DNA of 18,268 nt from Candidatus Flexifilum affinis (GTDB taxonomy: Bacteria; Chloroflexota; Anaerolineae; Aggregatilineales; Phototrophicaceae). The translations under genes and the position numbers were made by a program. Shown here piece by piece: positions 1 to 8,500 of the stretch. Below the pieces are notes generated by a model. It did not search any database. It was not told the origin of the DNA and worked only from the letters and a program-made list of their open reading frames with translations. Where the stretch lies: the NCBI GenBank assembly GCA_016713325.1, contig JADJPJ010000056.1, positions 1 to 18,268 on the forward strand, read 5' to 3'. How positions within the stretch are numbered: position 1 is the first letter of the stretch; each line of letters opens with the position of its first letter.

Positions 1-66
1 ACGGCGCGCGGCATCTACGGTTTCGTCATTTCGCTGTGCATCGCCCTCGTCTGCTGGATGGCTTAA
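1..66 (+). CDS. C-terminal end of a ThrE/YjjP-type threonine/serine exporter subunit (partial)
   Basis: Frame 1 is open from the left edge and ends at TAA (64-66) after 21 residues, including the hydrophobic stretch FVISLCIALVCWMA. This fits the last membrane helix of a transporter. The next gene is the YjjB/ThrE_2-type half of the two-part threonine/serine exporter, and in many bacteria the YjjP-type half (DUF1212) sits directly upstream, so this tail is most likely that partner. The identification rests on the neighbour rather than on sequence motifs, because too little of the protein is inside the window. Confidence 0.4.
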   Translation, partial: TARGIYGFVISLCIALVCWMA

Positions 67-120
67 GCGCCAACGGCGTTAGCGGCCTGGATACCACCAC
101 GGTGGACAATCGCGATCCGG

Positions 121-583
121 GTGATCTTCCTGTCGGCCGATCTTGCCCTGGCCGGGGGGTGGCGGCGGCCGGCGCTTCCACGTGATGTTCAACGTCCCGG
201 TGCGCTTATTTGCCGTTTTGCGCGCTGGCCGGGGCAGCCGGCCACTCGCTGCGCGCCCTGCTGATGATGTCCGGCGTAGCGCTGTCTTCGGGCACGCTGG
301 CCGGCGCGCTGCTGGTAGGCCTGCTTGGCGAAATCTTCGCACAGCGTTTACGTTCGCCCGCCGGGGTCTTCGCCGTGCCGGCCGCCATTCCGATGGTTCC
401 CGGCGTCTTCGCCTTCCGCGCGATGATCGGAGTGATCAACCTGACGATTGCGCCGCGGGCGGATACACTTGTCCTGGTCGATGCCATCACCAACTTCGCT
501 GATCACCGGCTGGTGCTGGCAGCGCTGGCGGTGGGCATCGCCATGCCCTCCTGATCGGCCGGCGGCAGAAGCCGGTCGTCTGA
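121..583 (+). CDS. ThrE_2/YjjB-type threonine/serine exporter subunit, frameshifted
   Basis: The best-preserved part (about 210-550, frame 3) reads FCALAGAAGHSLRALLMM, then hydrophobic segments and VPAAIPMVPGVFAFRAMIG. This is the pattern of the DUF3815/YjjB half of the threonine and serine exporter, an integral membrane protein working with a YjjP-type partner. Just upstream in frame 2 is FNVPVRLFA, the usual sequence immediately before FCALAGA, so the frame slips near position 208. A second slip near 550 hides the expected tail LIGRRQKPVV and the TGA at 581-583. A G run at 151-156 probably holds another shift, so the start is uncertain; GTG at 121 is only the best available choice. The gene is probably intact in the organism and damaged here by indels. 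Confidence 0.6.
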
Positions 584-684
584 GCAACTCTTCAAAAAAC
601 TGAAGAAAGCCCAGAACCCAACCTCTCGCCCTCCTCGCGGATACGATCGCGAGCGCGCTCGCCATTTAGAGGCAAGGAGAGTCT

Positions 685-1392
685 GTGCAGCAGATTCCGC
701 CGGCCGAGGTCGTACTGCACCCGCTATTGCCAGCTGCGGGCAGGCGACATCGGTGGACTAGAAGACATCGTGAACGCCTTATCAAGTCCAGGCGGTGCGG
801 CCGCCCACCTGATCACCCACGACCGCGCGGCGGCGGAAGACATCGTCCAGAACGTCTTCGTGCGCGTCAGCGAACGCATCCACCAGTACGATCCGGACGC
901 CCGTTTGAACCCTGGTTTTTCGGGCGGTCATCAACGACGCCGTCAAGGTCGCCGCCCGCCGTGGGCGTGAAGTCGACCTGGAGGCGGGAGACGACGGCCC
1001 CGGTCTGCTCGACGTCCTGGTCGATCCGTCACCCGCGCCCGACGAAGCGCCGAACGCGCCGAAATTGAATCTCCTGTGTGGGAGGCCCTGCATCAGCTTC
1101 GCCCAGCCGCGCCGCCGCCGTCATGCGCTACTACCTGGCCTACGACGAGGCGGAGATCGCCGCTGCGCTCACCGTGCCCGCCGGTACCGTCAAGTGGCGG
1201 CTGCACGAGGCGCGCCGTAACCTGCGTGGCCTGCTGACCCCGCTGTGGCGTTCGCTCAACGGTGATGCGGATGAATCGGAGTCCGCGCCGGAAGCACGCA
1301 CCCGAACGGGCAAGGAGGCTGACCGTTGGACGACCGGCGCATTGTACAGGCGCTCCATGACATCGCCCGCAAAGGAGTACCCGACGAGGTGA
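685..1392 (+). CDS. ECF-type RNA polymerase sigma factor (sigma-70 family), several frameshifts
   Basis: Pieces in three frames join into one ECF sigma factor. Region 2 reads GDIGGLEDIV, then AAHLITHDRAAAEDIVQNVF and VRVSERIHQYDPDARF; EPWFF and AVINDAVKVAARRG follow. Region 4 reads VWEALHQL, then AAAVMRYYLAYDEAEIAAAL and VPAGTVKWRLHEARRNLRG, a clear sigma-4 helix-turn-helix. GTG at 685 is chosen because AAGGAG at 674-679 is a strong ribosome binding site. Apparent shifts fall near 715-745, 777, 800, 905-921, 1048 and 1102, and each restores family sequence. The last 70 bases overlap the next gene, so the true stop may be TGA at 1320-1322. It probably directs transcription of its own locus and is controlled by the membrane protein encoded next. 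Confidence 0.75.
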
Positions 1393-2661
1393 ACCTGAAT
1401 CCCGAAATTCGCGCCAGACTGGGCACTGCTGGACGTCGCGCTGCCCGTTCGCGCGGCAGTTGGGCGGCCATCGCTGTCGCTGCCATGCTGGCCCTGGCCG
1501 CCGCCACGTTCGCCGCCGTGCAGATCCTCCAACCCTATCTCGATCCGGGCTTGCAGGCGGCGAGCGAAGCCGACCTGGTAACGCCAATCAACGAAGCCCG
1601 GACGGTCGAGGGCGTCACCGTCGTGCTGGAGTACGCCTATGCCGACGCCAACCGGATTTCACTCGGCATGAGCAGCATTGGCCGTGCTCCACAGAATATC
1701 CAGTATCGATTTGACGACATTCACCTGCACACCGCGGACGGAATCGAACTGCCGATCATCTTCGGCGGGGGTGGAGGTGGAGCCGGTGGTGGCGGTTCGC
1801 CCACTGACCTGACAGATTACCAGTTCCGCCAGGACTACTCTTTCGATGCCCAGGCCATTCCGGGCATCATCGATTCGCCGCCAGAGACGCTTTCCCTCAC
1901 GCTGGGCATCACGGTCAACCGCGTTACCATGGATCCGGCGGTCATCGGTGCCGGCGGAAGCGGGGGTGGTGGGGGCAGCGGGGGAGGCAGCGAGGCCGGC
2001 ACCGGTGAGATGTCACCCATCGGCGGCGAAACGGTCGAAGCGCTGGGCGTCCTGTCCTGGGATTTCGCGCTGCCGCTGATACCAGCGCGCATCGCCGAAG
2101 TCAACCAGACCGTCACCGACGCCGCCAGCGGCATTACCATTACCTGACCGCGTCATCGTCACGCCATCGCTGGTGCGCGCCGGGCTCTGCTTTGACCCGG
2201 TCGACGCGGCCACCCGTCCCCAGGTGTCCCTGACGGTCGATGGCCAGGCAATCCCACTGGACTCGTCCGAGATCGGTGTTGCCGGGTGGGCAGGCGAGCG
2301 GCCTGTAGGATGTATTGGCACACAGTTCACGCGCTCGCTGTATGACGCCGGGGAGAACTGGCAGATCACCATCACCGGGCTGGCGCGTCACCGGGCGCAT
2401 AGCGGCGGCATCGGGGGCGGTATGGACAGTGTCGAGGGCTTCATCTCAGTCGATCCGCAGATGATTGAGCCGGTCCGCGCGCGCGTTGAAACGGAGCTAA
2501 GCGCCGCCGGGATCGACGCCACAGTCGAGGTCGCCGACAATCAGATCGTCATTCGCGCCGGCGTCGAGGCCCGCGACGCACTTCCGGGCGTGGTCGAGCG
2601 CGCCACGACCGACGTCACGACCGGCGAATGGTCGTTCAACTTCACCCTGCCGCCGCGCTGA
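1326..2661 (+). CDS. Membrane-anchored DUF4179-like protein, probable anti-sigma partner, one frameshift
   Basis: The start is TTG at 1326, set by AAGGAGG at 1312-1318 with seven bases of spacing. The product of about 445 residues opens with a short charged cytoplasmic segment (DDRRIVQALHDIARKGVPDE), then one membrane helix (about residues 46-65, WAAIAVAAMLALAAATFAAV). A large extracytoplasmic part holds two glycine-rich linkers (1767-1797 and 1948-1992). It resembles the DUF4179 domain of Firmicutes and Chloroflexi proteins encoded next to ECF sigma factors, and the adjacency suggests the N-terminus holds the upstream sigma factor. Near 2140-2146 the frame slips: ITIT in frame 3 continues as DRVIVTPSLVRAGLCF in frame 1, to TGA at 2659-2661. 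No anti-sigma zinc motif (HxxxCxxC) is visible, so the anti-sigma role is inference. Confidence 0.65.
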
Positions 2662-2792
2662 CGGCGGCCGATGAGCCTGGAATGCGATTGGGGGCAGCGT
2701 CCGCCGCCCCTGGTTGCCGGTTTCCGTCGCCTTACACGGCTGTCGAGTGGGCTGGAGCCTGCTCGGACCCATTCTGGTCGGGGAGCGCCGGC

Positions 2793-4120
2793 TCAGCCGG
2801 AAAAAGTGAGCCGGAACATTGAATCCCTGATGGACCCGACTCTCCACAGACACCTGGCCGCCGAAGGCTTCCACGATCATGCGAACAATCGTCAGGCCGA
2901 GGCCCAGGCCGGCAATGTCGATCCCCGAGAGTCTGCCACTTTGTAGAAGGCCTCGAAAATGTGGGGATGCTCCGTGGGGATGCGCGATGCCCGGTATCGG
3001 TGACCGTCAGAGTGGGCTTGCCTTCCAGCAGCGCTGCCTCGATGGTGACCTGCCCGCCGGCCGGCGTGAAGGCGATCGCGTTCTGCACCAGGTGGGCGAG
3101 CGCGACTTCGAAATCCTCCCCGTCGCCATAGGCCACGACCCTCCCGAATGGCCGATACTTTCCAGGCGGATCTCGCGCTCGACGGCCAGTGCAGAGAGCT
3201 TGCGAAACGTGGAATCCGCCACCACAGACAGATCCACCGGCGCAGGGACGATATCCCCCAGCCCGATCAGCAGCTTCAGGTTCTCCATCTGGGATTTCAG
3301 CTGCTGGATGGAGACGCTGGTGATGCTGAGGTGCGGGGTCACGCTTTCGACCGAAGCGCCTTTTTCCAGTTTCAGACGCATGAGATACTGGTTGACCTCG
3401 ATGCTGGAGAGGCGATTGGCGAAATCGTGGGGAGATCCTGCGACGAACCGCCCCAGCGCGCGCTGCCGTTCCTGCCGGACCAATAGCTGAGCGCGTTTCC
3501 GCTCGCTCTCTCAAGCTGCCGGCGTTTTTCGCGTTCGCGCAGACGCCAGAAACTGGTGAACACGCTGACAAAGCCGGTCGCAAAGAGGTTGAAAGCCAGA
3601 GGCCCGCGAAGCGTCGTCATCAGCGGAAGCTGCGGATTGGCCCACTGATACGAGAGGATGGCGATCGCTACGCCGACGACACACAGCATTGTCTGCCTTC
3701 GAGACAGGAATACCGAGACAAAGATCGAGACCAGGATGAAGTAATACGCGAACTCCATCCCGACAGCACCGCCCACCGCGAACATGGCCGTGCCGATCAG
3801 GAAGCCCGGCGACTGCCGCCATACTGGTGATCGCCGGTACCACTCGGCTATGCCGGCTCCAGTAGTACGGAGGGTGAAGAGCACCAACCCCGCAGGTTGG
3901 AAGAATGCGCTGCCGCTGCTCGGGCGTGTAGTAGGATGGTGATGGAGATGCCGATGGCGGCGACTAGCAGAATGACCAGAGCTAGACCCGCAATCAGGCG
4001 GCCTTCCTGCCGATGCCGCCGCTGACCACCTGCATCGATGGCTCGGCTGAGCGCCACCACAGCGCTGCCAGCCTGGCTCTGAACGTGCGGAGACGGGAGT
4101 GATGAGAGTGAGCTGCCATG
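2793..4120 (-). CDS. Multi-pass sensor histidine kinase, several frameshifts
   Basis: Fragments in three minus-strand frames assemble into a kinase of about 440 residues. The likely start is ATG at 4118-4120, giving MAAHSHHSRLRTFRARLAAL; the frame then slips into the helix LIAGLALVILLVAAIGISIT. More hydrophobic segments lie at about 3640-3830 (such as FAYYFILVSIFVSVF). The phosphoacceptor box reads GRFVAGSPHDFANRLSSIEV with the histidine at 3427-3429. The ATPase domain shows the N box (ALAHLVQNAIAFTP), the G1 box (LTVTDTG) and the G2 region (GLGLTIVRMIVEAFGGQVSV). The C-terminus MFRLTFSG ends at TGA, 2793-2795. Shifts lie near 4050, 3860, 3485, 3150, 2950 and 2820. No response regulator is encoded beside it, so it is either an orphan or its partner is elsewhere. 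Confidence 0.75.
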
Positions 4121-4294
4121 CAAGTTTCGTCTTAGGGCCGGCTGTAAAATGAAAAGAGGGACGGCATAATCATAGCAGACGAACCCTTCTCAAACCGCAA
4201 TTTTCACCAATTATTCAGGTCACCGTCGCGGAGGTTTTTCCGGTGTCACGCTCTATGGGGCTCGCCAAAGTATGCTAAAATTGGCATCAATGCC

Positions 4295-4373
4295 GGGGCT
4301 GTGGCGAAATGGCAGACGCGAGTGACTTAAAATCACCTGCTCGGAAGAGCGGGTTCGAGTCCCACCAGCCCTA
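4295..4373 (+). tRNA. trnL: tRNA-Leu (anticodon TAA)
   Basis: The acceptor stem GGGGCTG (4295-4301) pairs with CAGCCCT (4366-4372), with one G-T pair at the end and A4373 as discriminator. The D stem is GCG/CGC around AAATGGCAGA. The anticodon loop CTTAAAA (4326-4332) places TAA at 4328-4330. A variable arm with GCTC-GGAA-GAGC marks a class II tRNA, and the T loop is TTCGAGT. No CCA is encoded. Blemishes are an A-C mismatch at the top of the anticodon stem, one mismatch in the T stem and a slightly short variable arm; given the indels elsewhere these may be sequence errors. TATGCTAAAAT at 4271-4281 is a plausible -10 region. Confidence 0.85.
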
Positions 4374-4410
4374 CCTGATGGAACGTAAACCGAACTTATT
4401 TTGTCCGGGC

Positions 4411-4445
4411 AAACATAAAGCTGCCGAATCGGCAGCTTTATGTTT
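4411..4445 (+). terminator. Perfect 16-bp hairpin downstream of the tRNA
   Basis: AAACATAAAGCTGCCG (4411-4426), a three-base AAT loop and the exact reverse complement (4430-4445) form a long perfect stem, flanked by T-rich sequence (TTTTG) on the right. Its position 38 bases after the tRNA suits a transcription terminator. Each arm is also a copy of the TCGGCAGCTTTATG repeat found again at 4456 and at 10784-10908, so it may instead be a head-to-head pair of protein-binding repeats. Confidence 0.55.
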
Positions 4446-4476
4446 TGTCGTGTCCTCGGCAAGGTTATGCTTTGTT
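4429..4476 (+). repeat. Short repeat family TCGGCARCTTTATG, left cluster
   Basis: Two direct copies start at 4429 (TCGGCAGCTTTATG) and 4456 (TCGGCAAGGTTATG), 27 bases apart, each followed by a TTTGT element; TTTGTCGTGTCC links them. A third, inverted copy is the left arm of the hairpin at 4411-4426. The same unit with the same flanking TTTTGTCGTGTTC recurs at 10784-10908, on the far side of the CHAT operon. Spaced short repeats of this type resemble transposase-binding sites at the ends of Tn7/Mu-type elements, but no transposase is tied to them here. Confidence 0.6.
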
Positions 4477-4689
4477 TGTTGTGTCGCACAAATCCTCCCA
4501 TCGCCAACTCTACTTTTCCGCAACGTTACAAACTCCCAATATCGCTCTCACGTTCGTTTCCGTGTTGGCTGCAGACAAACAACGTCTGCTTGACTCCTGA
4601 GTTAACATAATCTTATGGATCAGACCGCGCTGCGCGCGTGTCCGCAGCCGGCGACCATGACCATCTGCACCCACACTGGAGGCCGTTGT
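4477..4689 (+). promoter_or_regulatory. Leader of the CHAT-TIR operon, with a small inverted repeat
   Basis: Together with the hairpin and repeats, the 316 bases between the tRNA and the next gene contain no convincing gene. GCAGAC (4571-4576) and GTCTGC (4584-4589) form a 6-bp inverted repeat around seven bases, possibly an operator. TTGACT at 4590-4595 with TTATGG at 4613-4618 (17-base spacing) is a weak promoter candidate. GGAGG at 4678-4682 is a clear ribosome binding site for the ATG at 4690. Confidence 0.35.
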
Positions 4690-5067
4690 ATGTCCGTAGA
4701 TCCGAACGCCCCTCACTTCGTATTGGCCGCCGTAAAGCGCATTTATCCCGAACTCCCCGACCTCGTCGGTCAAGAGAACTGGGCGGCAATTCAGCCGCAG
4801 ATCGACACTCACATCACAGCGCTGGAATCGCAACCCAACAACGATCTCGCCTCGACGCAGCTTTTCGGGCTGCTTGCACAGTATGAGCCGGCGCGACAGC
4901 GCATGATCGAGGAAATCCAGGTGCAGAAGGTCATCAGCGCCAACATCGCCGAATCGCTGGCGAAGATCGCCGCCAGCCTGGGCATCGATCCGGCCACAAC
5001 CGATGGGTTTGACCGCCGCCGCCTACAACCGTATGACCTGGGAGGTCGACCCGGAGACGATCCCTGA
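4690..5067 (+). CDS. Small alpha-helical protein of unknown function, first gene of the CHAT-TIR operon
   Basis: The start is ATG at 4690, with GGAGG seven bases upstream (4678-4682); an upstream in-frame ATG at 4615 lacks such a site. The N-terminal 105 residues look like a compact helical domain (FVLAAVKRIYPELPDLVG, then ARQRMIEEIQVQKVISANIA). I do not recognise the family. The last 20 residues (after GIDPATTDG) are arginine- and glycine-rich and overlap the next gene, which suggests the true frame passes into the next one near position 5000, making one protein of about 283 residues with the following gene. If they are separate, this is a helical adaptor-like protein. It lies in the same direction as, and close to, the CHAT-TIR gene, so a role in that system is inferred. 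Confidence 0.6.
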   Translation: MSVDPNAPHFVLAAVKRIYPELPDLVGQENWAAIQPQIDTHITALESQPNNDLASTQLFGLLAQYEPARQRMIEEIQVQKVISANIAESLAKIAASLGIDPATTDGFDRRRLQPYDLGGRPGDDP

Positions 5068-5539
5068 GCCGGACGACGATGTGCGCACGCGCGGCATCGC
5101 CCTGGGCGAGGGCGGCGTCGGCGGGGCGAAGAGCGTCAAGTTCAGAAACATGCAGCTGGACCTGGGCGACTTTGCCAAGATCTCAGCAGGCTTCATTACG
5201 ACCGGCTTCGACATAATCGACAAGCCCCACCCGCTGCTGATTGCCGCCGGCGTGCTGCTCACCGTCTATGCGCTCCACGATACGATGAAGATTGAGCTTT
5301 CCGAGCAGGAAGCGAGCGTTTTTTGGGGAATGATCCAGGCAACAGGCACAATGAAGGGTGCAGGACTCAAGTTGTTGACGATTCTCGAGACGACTAACGC
5401 CGAGCGCGCCAAATACCACCTCGACGCACTGACCGAAAACCAGATCCAGTACTCACTCGATAAGCTTGTGCGTATCCACAGCGTCGAGATAACCGGCAAG
5501 ACCTATCGCATCATCGAGCGGTACACCCTCAAGGACTGA
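5003..5539 (+). CDS. Unknown protein with hydrophobic segment and C-terminal winged-helix-like domain
   Basis: This frame gives 178 residues from ATG 5003, which has no ribosome binding site; ATG 5033 (MTWEVDPETIPEPDD) is an alternative, and an in-frame fusion to the preceding gene by one indel is at least as likely. The middle holds a hydrophobic stretch (HPLLIAAGVLLTVYALHDT, residues about 73-91), perhaps one membrane helix or a buried helix. The C-terminus (LLTILETTNAERAKYHLDAL, then IQYSLDKLVRIHSVEITGKT) has the helix pattern of a winged helix, with a final beta-like YRIIERYTL. I do not recognise the family. TGA at 5537-5539 precedes the next ATG by two bases, so it is translationally coupled to the CHAT-TIR gene and is likely an accessory or regulator of it. 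Confidence 0.6.
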   Translation: MGLTAAAYNRMTWEVDPETIPEPDDDVRTRGIALGEGGVGGAKSVKFRNMQLDLGDFAKISAGFITTGFDIIDKPHPLLIAAGVLLTVYALHDTMKIELSEQEASVFWGMIQATGTMKGAGLKLLTILETTNAERAKYHLDALTENQIQYSLDKLVRIHSVEITGKTYRIIERYTLKD

Positions 5540-5541
5540 CC

Positions 5542-8500
5542 ATGCCGAACTCCTTCTCGCAAACGACACGACTGACCGATCCCGCGTCGAATCAGGCATT
5601 CGAGTTCGAGACATGGCTGATCATCGACCGCGATGAACGTCCCGACCTGATCGAAAAACTTATGGCAGGAAAGCTGCACACGGTCACCAGTCCTCACTCT
5701 GGCGATGAGCTGGGCGAAGTGGATGCGCCGCTGCTCGTCTTCCAGCCCAACCACACACCGCCACTGTTCTTCTCGCCCGCCCCGCAGACCGCTTCGGAGC
5801 AAGATGAACAGCAGGCGATCGGACTGATCGGACAACTGCGGCAGGTATTGGGGACACACTGGCAGGACACTTGGCTCCAGAATAGATTGCCAGTGATGCC
5901 GCGCGCACTCGCCCCAGAAGCCCTGGACGATTTTGATCAAGCGATGCGGAAATTGCAGCAGGCCATGCAAAACCAGCAGCAGCCCAACAACGACTCCGCC
6001 GCCGGAATCAACGCCATAATCCAAGAACTGCAACAACCCCCGCGTGATGCCCGCGACATGCCGCGCCACGTCGAGTTGTGCCACCGCGCACTGGAACTGC
6101 TGCCAAAGCAAGGGAATGAACGACTTTGGGCGGCGCTGCAAGTTGAATTGGGAAACGCTTCAGCGCAAAATCCACTGAGGGATCGGGCGCAGAACCTCGA
6201 GGACGCCATTGCCGCCTACCAGCAAGCCCTCACCGTCATAACGCAGATCGCCATGCCGGTCGAATGGGCGCAAACGCTGAACAACCTGGCGAACGCCTAC
6301 TGTTACCGCATCCGTGGGGATCGGGCGCAGAACCTCGAGGACGCCATTGCCGCCTACCAGCAAGCCCTCACCGTTATGACGCAGACCGCCATGCCCGTCG
6401 ACTGGGCGGGCACGATGATGAACCTGGCGATTGCCTACTATTCCCGCATCCGGGGGGGATCGGGCGCAGAACCTCGAGGACGCCATAGCCGCCTACCAGC
6501 AAGCCCTCACCGTCAGGACGCAGGCCGCCATGCCCGTCGACTGGGCGCAAACGCTGAACAACCTGGCGAATGCCTACCGAAAGCGCATCCGTGGGGATCG
6601 GGCGCAGAACCTCGAGGACGCCATTGCCGCCTACCAGCAAGCCCTCACCGTCAGGACCCAGACCGCCATGCCCGTCGACTGGGCGGGCACGATGATGAAC
6701 CTGGCGAACGCCTACTCTGACCGCATCCGGGGGGATCGCTCGGAGAACCTTGAGGAGGCGATTGCCGCCTACCAGCAAGCCCTCACCGTCAGGACGCAGA
6801 CCGCCGTGCCCGTCGAATGGGCGCAAACGCTGAACAACCTGGCGAACGCCTACTATTCCCGCATCCGGGGGATCGGGCGCAGAACCTCGAGGACGCCATT
6901 GCCGCCTTCCAGCAAGCCCTCACCGTCAGGACCCAGACCGCCATGCCCGTCGAATGGGCGGGCACGATGATGAACCTGGCGAACGCCTACTTTTCCCGCA
7001 TCCGGGGGGATCGGGCGCAGAACCTCGAGGACGCCATTGCCGCCTACCAGCAAGCCCTCACCGTCAGGACGCAGACCGCCCTGCCCGTCGAATGGGCGCA
7101 AACGCTGAACAACCTGGCGACCGCCTACTATTCCCGCATCCGTGGGGATCGGGCGCAGAACCTCGAGGACGCCATCGCCGCCTACCAGCAAGCCCTCACC
7201 GTCAGGACCCAGGCCGCCATGCCCGTCGACTGGGCGACCACGATGACTAACCTGGCGAACGCTCCTACTGTGACCGCATCCGTGGGGATCGGGCGCAGAA
7301 CCTCGAGGACGCCATTGCCGCCTACCAGCAAGCCCTCACCGTCATGACGCAGACCGCCATGCCCGTCGACTGGGCGCAAACGCTGAACAACCTGGCGACC
7401 GCCTACTCCAAGCGCATCCGCGGGGATCGGGCGCAGAACCTCGAGGACGCCATTGCCGCCTACCAGCAAGCCCTCACCGTCATGACGCAGACCGCCATGC
7501 CCGTCGAATGGGCGACCACGATGATGAACCTGGCGAACGCCTACTCTGACCGCATCCGGGGGGATCGGGCGCAGAACCTCGAGGACGCCATTGCCGCCTA
7601 CCAGCAAGCCCTCACCGTCAGGACGCAGACCGCCATGCCCGTCGACTGGGCGCAAACGCTGAACAACCTGGCGAATGCCTACCGAAAGCGCATCCGTGGG
7701 GATCGGGCGCAGAACCTCGAGGACGCCATTGCCGCCTTCCAACAAGCCCTCACCGTCAGGACGCGCAGCGCTTTCCCGATTGACCACCGCGGCACGCTGC
7801 GAAATCTGGCGAATTTGTATTTTGGCGAACACCGCTGGGGAGGCTTATCAGACGTGCCTGGATGCTATCGCGGTAGGCGCGGACATCTTTGCGGCCGGCG
7901 TCGGCGATGCTGGGCGCATGGAAGCCCCTCAAACAGACCGGCGATTTCTACACGCGCGCGGCGTACAGCGCCACCCGGTTGGGGCGTTATGGCGAGGCGC
8001 TGGCGCAGCTCGAAGGCGGGAAAGCCCGCCTGCTGGCCGAAGCGCAGTCTCTGGGCGACGCCAACCTCGCCATGCTGAGCGCCGACGAACGCGATCGACT
8101 GGGGATTCTGCGCGATCGCATCAAGGCGCTGGAATACGAATACCGGCTGCCGGCGGATCAGCCCACGCGCCGCGATGAGCAAACGATCAGCCGGGAGCTG
8201 GGCGAGAAAAGCCGGCGCTGCGCGGCCTGATCGGCGAGTTCGCGCGAAGTATCCTGACTTCATGCCGGAAAGTCTGGCGCTGAGTGAGCTTCTGGCCCTC
8301 ATTTCGCGAGGCAGCGCGTTAGTCGCGCCGCTGTTCACCGATCAGGGCAGCGCCGCGTTCATTGTGCCGGGCGGTGCGACGGAAATCACCGTCGATCATG
8401 TGCTGATGCTGGGCGATTTCAAGCTGGCTGACCTTTACGCGATCACCCGTGGAACGGAAAATGCCCCAGGTTGGCTGCGCAACTATGTCAACTACCGCTT

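Noticed and set aside
590..605. Small hairpin CTTCA/TGAAG after the exporter gene as a terminator
   Set aside because: The stem is only five A/T-rich pairs without a following T run, so it is too weak to call.
1093..1587. Minus-strand open frames opposite the sigma factor and anti-sigma genes
   Set aside because: High GC content creates long antisense frames; their products are arginine- and proline-rich, while the plus strand shows real sigma-4 motifs.
4374..4480. tRNA-Leu 3' end as an integrase attachment site
   Set aside because: No second copy of the tRNA 3' end and no integrase gene are visible in the window.
4309..4593. Plus-strand open frame across the tRNA and hairpin
   Set aside because: It runs through a structured tRNA gene and the repeat hairpin and shows no protein family features.
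6374..7832. Long minus-strand open frames with repeated GGNGVLEVLRPIP-type sequence
   Set aside because: They are the antisense reading of the repeated TPR DNA; a repeat whose length is a multiple of three keeps an antisense frame open. No start signals or family motifs are present.
6181..7838. Regular repeats that might be read as a CRISPR array
   Set aside because: The repeat unit is 138 bases with no unique spacers and translates into TPR helices on the plus strand.
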